From assembly GCA_002432555.1 (NCBI GenBank), contig DJFO01000072.1:1-11598 (forward strand): 11,598 nt of DNA. Direction: 5' to 3'. The notes beneath the pieces are model-generated. The model worked only from the letters and a program-made list of their open reading frames with translations, had not been told where the DNA came from and did no database searches. Position 1 is the stretch's first letter; each line of letters begins with the position of its first letter. The position numbers were made by a program, and so were the translations under genes. The stretch comes from Marinagarivorans sp. UBA5870. GTDB taxonomy: Bacteria; Pseudomonadota; Gammaproteobacteria; Pseudomonadales; Cellvibrionaceae. This document shows positions 6,323-11,598 of the stretch, piece by piece.

Positions 6323-8593
6323 CTAGACCCCGGGCTCGCCTTTTACCGGCCCGAAATCCTTCGGCGGCTTGCGGTGATGGGTGGCGGCCTCGTAGGCGGA
6401 GCCGATTTTTATTAGCACGGCCTCGTCGCCCGGGCCACCCCAGAAGCCGATGTTATAGGGCATGGGATTGCCGAGTTTAACCGCTTTGGCGCCGGCCACG
6501 GTGTCGTAACCGGTGCCGTCCGCCTTCAGCTTGAACGTTGCCGGGTAGCTGGTAGTGACAAAACCGGCGGGGACATAGACCTCGGCAATACCCATGGTTG
6601 CGCCGTAGCCGAAGCCGGGGCGCTCGGGATCGTCGGCGCCGCTGATTTTGACCGCCATGCCGAGATCGGAAGGGCTGACCAGCGCGTCCAAATTGTTTTG
6701 TTCCATCACCTTCAGGGTCGCCAAACGCAGGACTTCCCGACGTTTCATAGTGTAGGTGGTGGCATCGCTGCGAATGTCCATGGCCTTGTTCTCCCAGTTT
6801 TTCATGGCGGTTTTGCGCACGTTGCTAAAATATTTGGCGTTTTGATTGAGGGTTTTCCAGTCGTAGACCCGGCTGTCCCCGCGCAGGGCCAAATAACGGG
6901 CGAAGTCATATGCAAAACCATAACCGGTAACCGCGGCGGGATCGTTCGGCGGGTTGCCGACCATCCGCTGAATATCGAGATTGGCCGGCCACGGAGCCTT
7001 ATGCACCGATGTCGCCACCAGGTAATCGCGACTGGTCACATCCCACCCTTCTACGGCAAATTCCGGTTTGCCCTCTTTTTGCCAGTGGAGAACTTCCGGC
7101 ATGTGAAAGGGGATAATTTCCGCGAGCGCCTCCTGAAAACCGAAGGCCATATTCGCAATGGCCGGATCGTCGGGGTATTTGGGAGCCGAGGTTTCCACCA
7201 ATTCCGCGCCCAAATCCTGCAGGACCTTTAATTCCTTGTTAATGCCGTCGCTGACGGGCGCGAGTGCCGGTGTGTGTTTCACCATGAATTCGCGCACGAC
7301 ACCAATGCGCAGGCCGGCGAGCGGTTTGGCGCTGCCTTCGGCTGCCAGCGCATCCAGGTAGGATGTCGTATCGGTGGTGATGCGCGTCCAGGCGGTGTAG
7401 GGATCGCGCGGATCAAAATATTTTCCCGTGGTTTTATCGCGAAAGGCCTCAAAGACGGTCACGGCGTCCTTCATTGTCCGGCAGTTGATGCCAGGGCGAT
7501 CCTGATAGGGATTCGCGCCAATGCCACCGCCGAACGAAATAGTGCCTTTGGTGGGCACAAGATTGACCACGCCGTTGAAATTGGCCGGGTTGCGGCAGGA
7601 ACCACCGGTGGTTTCGCAGATGGAACACATTACCAGGTTGGCCGCGACCGAAAAGCCGGAGCCGCCACTGGAGCCGCCGGTTTCTTTTTCGGTATCGTAG
7701 GGATTGCAGATGGCGCCGCCCCAGGTCTCGCGCGAGCCGCCGCGGCCGAATAGCGGATTTTCCAATTTGGCATCCCCTGTTGGATCGCCGGCGCCACCGT
7801 TGTATTCGGAATTATTGGCCTTGGCATAAATGATCGCGCCCGCGGCGCGCATGCGCGCAACCAGGGTGGAGTCTTGCGGCGCGGCGTCCATCGCGTAGTT
7901 GACATCGCCACCGCCGGTGGAGCGCAGATCCTTCGCGTCGAAGACCGCCTTGAAGGACATGGGCACGCAGTAGAGCGGCAGGTTTTTCGTATCCGGATTT
8001 TTACCGTATTTTTGGTCGAGTTCCGCAGCGTATTCCAGGGCGTCGGGAAGTTTGCGGAAAGTCTCGCACGCTTTTGGACAGCTGGCCGGCAGCGCGCCGG
8101 TGGCCGTATCGCATTCCGCTTTACAGGACACAGAGCGCTCACCGCGCAAATTGAGCACGCCGAGCGCATTGACCTGTTGCGCATTGGGAGTGCCGACCAC
8201 CATGCCGTACTGCTGCATCACGGAGGGATCGGACATGGTATTTTCCATGCGGCCGAAATCCGGCGTGAGCCCTTTATATTTTTTGAAATCCGGCACGACC
8301 TTACTTATAGCCACGGTATCGGTGGGAAATTTCAGCGGTGCGCCGGCGCGCACTGTGCCCACGGCCGCCGGGATTTTGCCTCCGTCGGCGGTCACCAGCC
8401 GGGTGCAAATCCCGTTATAGACGCGGGCGCGGGCCAGGTAACCTTCGACAATTTGTTTGCAGGTAACCTCGCCGGAGCGGATGCCCTTGTGCAGGTCGTC
8501 GATGGTGGCCTCGTGCAGTTGAAACGCGGCGGTCGCCTGGGAAAAGAAAATCGTCGCGGTAAAAATACCGCACAGAATTGAGCGCACCGACAT
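6323..8593 (-). CDS. Exported amidase-signature family hydrolase
   Basis: A 756-residue amidase (PF01425), considerably longer than the usual 450-500 residues. Residues 1-22 are a signal peptide with likely cleavage at ATA/AF, so it works in the periplasm or outside. The Ser-cisSer-Lys triad is readable: Lys215 in VPMSFKAVFD, Ser308 in the GGSSGGS motif (306-312) and nucleophile Ser332 in TTGGSCRNP. Ser308 and Ser332 are 24 residues apart, exactly as in characterised family members. Lys215 to Ser308 is longer than usual because of an insertion. An insertion before the catalytic Lys holds two CxxxC pairs (C157/C161 and C172/C176), and further cysteines lie around the active site; disulfides are likely in an exported protein. 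The enzyme should hydrolyse a carboxamide bond; the substrate is unknown. ATG 8593 is supported by AGGAG 6 nt upstream. It is monocistronic: a terminator follows, and a divergent gene lies upstream. Confidence 0.92.
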   Translation of the reverse strand: MSVRSILCGIFTATIFFSQATAAFQLHEATIDDLHKGIRSGEVTCKQIVEGYLARARVYNGICTRLVTADGGKIPAAVGTVRAGAPLKFPTDTVAISKVVPDFKKYKGLTPDFGRMENTMSDPSVMQQYGMVVGTPNAQQVNALGVLNLRGERSVSCKAECDTATGALPASCPKACETFRKLPDALEYAAELDQKYGKNPDTKNLPLYCVPMSFKAVFDAKDLRSTGGGDVNYAMDAAPQDSTLVARMRAAGAIIYAKANNSEYNGGAGDPTGDAKLENPLFGRGGSRETWGGAICNPYDTEKETGGSSGGSGFSVAANLVMCSICETTGGSCRNPANFNGVVNLVPTKGTISFGGGIGANPYQDRPGINCRTMKDAVTVFEAFRDKTTGKYFDPRDPYTAWTRITTDTTSYLDALAAEGSAKPLAGLRIGVVREFMVKHTPALAPVSDGINKELKVLQDLGAELVETSAPKYPDDPAIANMAFGFQEALAEIIPFHMPEVLHWQKEGKPEFAVEGWDVTSRDYLVATSVHKAPWPANLDIQRMVGNPPNDPAAVTGYGFAYDFARYLALRGDSRVYDWKTLNQNAKYFSNVRKTAMKNWENKAMDIRSDATTYTMKRREVLRLATLKVMEQNNLDALVSPSDLGMAVKISGADDPERPGFGYGATMGIAEVYVPAGFVTTSYPATFKLKADGTGYDTVAGAKAVKLGNPMPYNIGFWGGPGDEAVLIKIGSAYEAATHHRKPPKDFGPVKGEPGV

Positions 8594-8851
8594 GGGAGTC
8601 TCCTCTCAGATTTGTATCGGCTAGAATGGACAGACGGGCTGGAATTAAAGTGGACGGCGTTGCCGCCACATGAAGTAAACGTGCAGCGGGATAGTCACCC
8701 TACCGAGGCTCAGGGAAAAGAGGAGCCTGCGCGCACTAGCGGACTGCCGCCACCAAATTCCCCTTGGGTCCGCCATCAACCCCTTTTTTTCGCTCGGATA
8801 TTTTCCTCCACGCCTTGTCCAATTCCATTATCCAGCCAAAGGAGAGCCGCT
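8594..8851. promoter_or_regulatory. Divergent intergenic region between amidase and SRPBCC genes
   Basis: This stretch of 258 bp must hold the start signals for both divergent genes. On the amidase side a TTTAAT -10-like hexamer lies at 8649-8644 (minus strand), but no good -35 is found at normal spacing. On the plus side nothing convincing is seen apart from the GGAG ribosome site before 8852. No operator-like palindrome stands out. Confidence 0.4.
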
Positions 8852-9307
8852 ATGACCGACCTCGCAGCCCAATCCGCCACGATTATCCGCCGCCCACCAG
8901 CGGAAGTTTTTCACGCGTTAATAACCCCCGATCGACTGCGCGAGTTCTGGTTGCGCGACGCCAGCGCACCACTGGCGGCGGGCGCCACCGTAACCTGGCA
9001 TTTTCTGGTGCCCGGGGCGAGTGAAACCCTGCGGGTCACAGCCCTCGAGCCCAACGCGCGCATCGGCTTCGACTGGTCTGACGGCGTGCGCGTCGAATTC
9101 AATTTACAACCTTATGGCCCCAGCGGGACGCACCTTTCGGTAAAGGCCGAAGGGTTTGCGACCGCCGAGGACGCCATTGGCGCAACCGAGGGATTTAGCT
9201 TGGTGTTGTGCGATTTGAAAACGCTGCTGGAATGCGGGAGATCGGCGAACCTCGTCAGGGACAAGGCGGAGTTGATTGTGCGCGAAATCGAATCGCGCGA
9301 CGGTTGA
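8852..9307 (+). CDS. SRPBCC/AHSA1-family small ligand-binding protein
   Basis: A 151-residue cytoplasmic protein of the START/SRPBCC fold, AHSA1 (Hsp90 ATPase activator homolog 1-like) branch. The order of elements fits: an N-terminal strand ending in IIRRPPAEVFHALITPDRLREFWL (residues 11-34, the usual 'pre-helix plus WL' signature), a central sheet with WHFLVP and IGFDWSDG (about 49-78), and a long C-terminal helix after GFSLVLCDLKTLLE (114-127). Such domains bind hydrophobic ligands or act in stress responses; nothing in the sequence shows the ligand. The ATG at 8852 is chosen because GGAG lies 7 nt upstream and homology-like sequence begins there; the open frame continues upstream to 8612 but that part is low-complexity and not protein-like. 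It is transcribed divergently from the amidase, and no functional link is evident. Confidence 0.85.
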   Translation: MTDLAAQSATIIRRPPAEVFHALITPDRLREFWLRDASAPLAAGATVTWHFLVPGASETLRVTALEPNARIGFDWSDGVRVEFNLQPYGPSGTHLSVKAEGFATAEDAIGATEGFSLVLCDLKTLLECGRSANLVRDKAELIVREIESRDG

Positions 9308-9313
9308 GTTTTA

Positions 9314-9330
9314 CCGGGCGAGCCGCCCGG
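9314..9330 (+). terminator. Hairpin just after the SRPBCC gene, possible terminator
   Basis: CCGGGCG, loop AGC, CGCCCGG form a perfect 7-bp GC stem beginning 7 nt after the stop codon. No T-run follows, so it is not a classical intrinsic terminator. It may stabilise the transcript end or assist Rho-dependent termination. Confidence 0.35.
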
Positions 9331-9670
9331 CAGCAATTGGGTGCGAAATGACCGCAAAAGCAATGTCAGCCGGAGCCTCCCGCTCCGTCACCCGCCGCCG
9401 ACATTCATCAGGGCTGGAGGGCCTTTCCTGTGCCTGGCTGAACAAAGGGCGTCCCGGCATTTAAGATTTCCCTCTCCTCCCATGGGGCCGCCGCGCCGCT
9501 GCCGCGACGAGTCGACCTCCTCCGTTGATGAATCCGCGGCTTGTCCTGCTGGGTCACAGACACCGGCACGCGGAAGAAAACTGACCGACACCTGTGCCAG
9601 TGCCTGTCGGAACAAGCGTGCAATAGACAAGTTTATGACGGCAATAGGGGCCGGCCAATCGTGGCACGAC

Positions 9671-9701
9671 CGACCGGGACAGTCCCAGACTTAACTTTGA
9701 C
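9671..9701. repeat. REP-like palindrome with flanking conserved-looking tail
   Basis: GGGAC (9676-9680), one A, then GTCCC (9682-9686) form a tight palindrome followed by AGACTTAACTTTGACCCC. A hairpin plus short conserved tail is the layout of repetitive extragenic palindromes moved by RAYT transposases in proteobacteria, and the tail resembles sequences I associate with such repeats. Only one copy is in the window, so its repeat nature cannot be shown here. Confidence 0.3.
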
Positions 9702-9867
9702 CCCGTCGCGTATCGCAGATACATACGGCGGCCGGCAAAAATAAGTTGCAGCTGTTTTTCGCTTATCGCCTCTTTTATCTATCGCGGTCTTAAAATCGCC
9801 CAGTAAAGAACCGACGGTGTCGTCGCAGCGGGGACAATCACAATGGCGATCGCTTAAGGCCAATAGA

Positions 9868-9887
9868 GCGGCGTAGGTAAACGCCGC
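9868..9887 (-). terminator. Hairpin downstream of the beta-propeller gene, possible terminator
   Basis: GCGGCGT (9868-9874), a 6-nt loop and ACGCCGC (9881-9887) form a perfect 7-bp stem, starting about 31 nt beyond the propeller stop codon in the direction of transcription. The following minus-strand bases (TCTATTGG) are a poor T-run, so intrinsic termination is uncertain. Confidence 0.35.
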
Positions 9888-9918
9888 GAGCTGCGAAAAA
9901 AATAGCGGAAGTGGAAAA

Positions 9919-10980
9919 CTAGACGAACCTCAGAGCGTAAACCGGCGGCAAATAATTGGACAGACATGCCCAGGAGTCTCCGCCGTCGTCACTCAACCAA
10001 AGATTGCCCGTGGTCGACGCCATGGCGAGGCGCTGGCCGTCGGCGGATATGTCGAGGCCGTGGCGATAGACCAGGTCAAAACTTTCCACCTGGGGCAGGC
10101 CGCGGGACAAGGTGGTGAAACTGCCGCCTTCGTCACGGGTGCGAGTCACCACCAGCCGCGCGTCGACCGGGTAGCGTTTTTCGTCCTTGATACCGGGGAC
10201 AAACCAGGCCGTCTGTGGATCCTGCGGGTGTACGGCCACCGCAAAACCAAAGGAGGCGGGTGCGGCCTCGACACGTCGCCACGTGGCGCAGCGGTCGCTC
10301 GAATAAAAAATGCCGTTGTGGTGTTGCACCCAAAAATGGTCCGGCGCCGAGCGACATTGGACCAGGCGGTGTGGATCCTGGGTCGCGGGGTCATCCGCCT
10401 GCTCCGGCGGCATATAATCGGCGAGCATGCCCTGAGTGGAAACGCGCCAGGTCACGCCGCCGTCTTCGCTCAACCAGACGCCGCCGCAACTGATGCCAAG
10501 CGCCATATAACCGTCCCGCAGCGGATCGATGCAAATGGAGTGAATGCCCGGTGCGTCGTAACCACCACCGAACCATAACTTGCGCATAGGATTGCGCCAC
10601 AGGTCTTCGCACAACTGCCACGAATCGCCGCGGTCGCGGCTGTGAAACAGCCCGCCGGGGATGGTGCCTGCCCAGAGATAACCCCGCGCATCGACCTCGA
10701 GAATCCAAATCAATTGCAGATTGGGTTTTTCATCGTCCAGCTGGGCGTAGGTGGGGCAGGGAATTTCCTCCCAGGTGGCGCCGTCGTCTTGCGACCGGTG
10801 CAACTTCGCTCCGAAATGGCCGAGGTTGAGCGCCGCATAAAGCCAGCCGTCAGCACCGGTGCGCAGCACCGCGCTCACCGGGTGGCCGGGAAAACTGTGC
10901 CGCCGCAGTTGCCATCTGCCAGCGGTGAGTTGCCAGTCGAGTAGACCTTTGCGGGTCGCCAATAAAAATCGGTCACTCAT
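9919..10980 (-). CDS. Cytoplasmic six-Asp-box beta-propeller (sialidase/BNR-like)
   Basis: A 353-residue protein built of six blades marked by Asp-boxes (S/T-x-D-x-G-x-S/T-W/F): SQDDGATW 63-70, SRDRGDSW 114-121, SEDGGVTW 171-178, SSDRCATW 227-234, TRDEGGSF 281-288 and SDDGGDSW 330-337. The spacing of 49-57 residues is even, as expected for a sialidase/VPS10/YCF48-type propeller. I see no FRIP motif or clear catalytic arginine triad and no signal peptide, so a sialidase activity is unlikely and a cytoplasmic binding or scaffold role is more plausible. ATG 10980 is preferred over the longer frame because AGGAGG sits 7 nt before it. The gene follows the GG-ending ubiquitin-like gene after 29 bp, so the two are probably cotranscribed. 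Databases often label such proteins 'exo-alpha-sialidase'; that name should not be taken literally. Confidence 0.87.
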   Translation of the reverse strand: MSDRFLLATRKGLLDWQLTAGRWQLRRHSFPGHPVSAVLRTGADGWLYAALNLGHFGAKLHRSQDDGATWEEIPCPTYAQLDDEKPNLQLIWILEVDARGYLWAGTIPGGLFHSRDRGDSWQLCEDLWRNPMRKLWFGGGYDAPGIHSICIDPLRDGYMALGISCGGVWLSEDGGVTWRVSTQGMLADYMPPEQADDPATQDPHRLVQCRSAPDHFWVQHHNGIFYSSDRCATWRRVEAAPASFGFAVAVHPQDPQTAWFVPGIKDEKRYPVDARLVVTRTRDEGGSFTTLSRGLPQVESFDLVYRHGLDISADGQRLAMASTTGNLWLSDDGGDSWACLSNYLPPVYALRFV

Positions 10981-11009
10981 GATGGATCCTCCTGGCCGCA
11001 AGGGCCTCG

Positions 11010-11279
11010 TTAACCTCCGGATAGCGCCTGCATGATAAAGATTTCCTCCTGATCACCGACGGGCTGATCGAGCACCTGCCGGCGATTTTGCAACTCACCG
11101 CGAAGAAAAATCGCCACGTGTTGGCGCACTTCGCCCTGGTCATTCAGGATATAGCTCGGCAGGCGCGGATAAGCCTCCGCCATCGCCTGCAGGGCTTGGC
11201 GCACCGTGGCGCCCGGAAAATATCGGGGCTGTCCGGGGCCGACTTCCCGCAGATGTTGAGTACAGGCGATCACTGGCAT
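11010..11279 (-). CDS. MoaD/ThiS-family ubiquitin-like protein ending in Gly-Gly
   Basis: An 89-residue beta-grasp protein. Features of the MoaD/ThiS family are the N-terminal strand and helix with TVRQALQAMAEAYP (25-38), a LRGEL turn (59-63) and the terminal strand EIFIMQALSGG, ending exactly in Gly88-Gly89. In MoaD and ThiS the terminal glycine is adenylated by an E1-like enzyme and converted to a thiocarboxylate that donates sulfur; some relatives are conjugated to proteins. No E1 (MoeB/ThiF), MoaE or thiamine gene is seen in the window, so a housekeeping MoaD or ThiS role is not supported by context. ATG 11279 has GAGG 5 nt upstream and is preferred over GTG 11285, for which the same GAGG would be too close. 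It precedes the beta-propeller gene by 29 bp. Confidence 0.85.
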   Translation of the reverse strand: MPVIACTQHLREVGPGQPRYFPGATVRQALQAMAEAYPRLPSYILNDQGEVRQHVAIFLRGELQNRRQVLDQPVGDQEEIFIMQALSGG

Positions 11280-11311
11280 AGGCACCTCGATGGCGCGGCG
11301 TGGTGGGGGCT

Positions 11312-11340
11312 ATTGTGGAAAGATCGGCAAGGTTGCGCAA
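11312..11340 (-). promoter_or_regulatory. Possible promoter for the ubiquitin-like/propeller operon
   Basis: On the minus strand, TTGCGC (11340-11335) and CACAAT (11317-11312, four of six) are spaced by 17 bp, 32 bp or so upstream of the ATG at 11279. Its place between the receiver-domain stop codon and the small-operon start fits. The hexamers are weak, and read-through from the upstream gene is an alternative. Confidence 0.3.
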
Positions 11341-11355
11341 GCCGGGCCGCGTTAG

Positions 11356-11598
11356 CTACCCCTCTGGGACCTTAAGCTGAGGCGCGACCTGCAAACACCG
11401 CTCGAGCGTCTCGATCATCACCGCCTGGTCGATCGGCTTGGGAATGAGCGCGTCCATGCCCGCGGCGGTGCACTGTTCGTGTTCCGCCGGAGTGACTCCC
11501 GCGGTCATGGCGATCACCGGCAAACTGAGGCCCAATTCTCCACGCAGCAGCCGCGTCGCTGTCAGGCCATCCATCACCGGCATTTGCACGTCCATCAA
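11356..11598 (-). CDS. Two-component receiver domain, C-terminal part (gene cut by window edge)
   Basis: Only the last 80 or so residues are in the window, and the true start lies beyond the right edge; the leading TTG codon is most likely an internal Leu. The visible part is the C-terminal half of a CheY-like receiver: the phosphorylatable Asp in MDVQMPVMDG, the conserved Thr in PVIAMTAG and the conserved Lys in PKPID, followed by the last helix (IETLERCLQVA) and a short tail. DVQMPVMDG with KPI and no output domain after the receiver is typical of the C-terminal receiver of hybrid histidine kinases or of a single-domain regulator; the window cannot distinguish them. The stop codon is 76 bp before the ubiquitin-like gene on the same strand, and no terminator is seen between, so cotranscription is possible. 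Confidence 0.85.
   Translation of the reverse strand: MMDVQMPVMDGLTATRLLRGELGLSLPVIAMTAGVTPAEHEQCTAAGMDALIPKPIDQAVMIETLERCLQVAPQLKVPEG

Larger units (their letters stand above)
9308..9918. other. Gene-free convergent region with hairpins
   Basis: This stretch of 611 bp between two converging genes shows no believable gene on either strand: the open frames (for example 9341-9694 plus, 9630-9388 minus) are rich in Arg, Pro and Ser, lack ribosome sites and match nothing I know. It contains several inverted repeats at 9314-9330, 9585-9610, 9676-9686 and 9868-9887, and a GGCCGGCC palindrome at 9649-9656. It may be decayed sequence, a REP-type repeat locus or an unannotated small RNA; nothing here decides between them. 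Confidence 0.5.

Noticed and set aside
7874..8581. 235-codon open frame on the plus strand opposite the amidase
   Set aside because: It lies wholly inside the amidase gene, whose catalytic motifs are intact, and its product shows no recognisable domain.
8612..8851. In-frame 80-residue N-terminal extension of the SRPBCC protein
   Set aside because: The extension is Pro/Ser/Arg-rich, unlike the family, and the ATG at 8852 has a good GGAG at 7 nt.
9341..9694. 117-codon open frame in the convergent gap
   Set aside because: Composition is Arg/Pro/Ser-rich, no ribosome site is present, overlapping frames are open on the other strand, and no domain is seen.
9846..9853. GCGATCGC octamer (HIP1-like, abundant in cyanobacteria)
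   Set aside because: A single copy in the noted region is expected by chance, and nothing else suggests a cyanobacterium.
10060..10578. 172-codon open frame on the plus strand opposite the propeller gene
   Set aside because: The opposite frame holds evenly spaced Asp-boxes; this frame has no ribosome site or motif.

Overview
The window looks like chromosomal DNA of a Gram-negative bacterium with moderately high GC content. The evidence is several Sec-type signal peptides, an outer-membrane-like barrel protein, clear AGGAG-type ribosome binding sites and a hybrid-kinase-type receiver domain. The protein flavour suggests a gammaproteobacterium, perhaps a marine or Cellvibrionales-like lineage, but no rRNA, tRNA or marker gene is present to fix the taxonomy. 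I see no transposase, integrase, phage gene or CRISPR array.

Left part (1-6053, all minus strand). Read in the direction of transcription, four genes follow one another: a secreted protein of unknown family with a beta-rich C-terminal half (6053-4773), a large patatin-like phospholipase with a multi-spanning membrane domain between its catalytic Ser and Asp (4766-2277), a ten-helix membrane protein resembling HGSNAT/acyltransferase-3 enzymes (2089-971), and a secreted class A beta-lactamase-like serine hydrolase that runs off the left edge (971-1). The first two genes are 6 bp apart. The last two overlap by one base (TGATG). A 187 bp gap with a possible internal promoter separates the pairs. 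Lipid hydrolase, acyl transferase, penicillin-binding-type hydrolase and exported barrel together suggest cell-envelope modification; this is an inference from gene order.

Middle part (6054-9307). A strong hairpin terminator (6257-6280) ends a separate minus-strand gene, an exported 756-residue amidase-signature enzyme (8593-6323). Divergent from it is a small SRPBCC/AHSA1-family protein (8852-9307, plus). A gene-free convergent stretch of about 610 bp follows (9308-9918); it holds several hairpins, one of them REP-like.

Right part (9919-11598, minus strand). The 3' end of a two-component receiver domain, probably from a hybrid histidine kinase, enters from the right edge. It is followed by a MoaD/ThiS-type ubiquitin-like protein ending in Gly-Gly and, 29 bp on, a cytoplasmic six-Asp-box beta-propeller. 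The last two look like one small operon. No E1-like enzyme or molybdopterin/thiamine gene is visible beside them, so their role is open. The two best leads for something undescribed are this Ubl/propeller pair and the exported-barrel/membrane-patatin pair.
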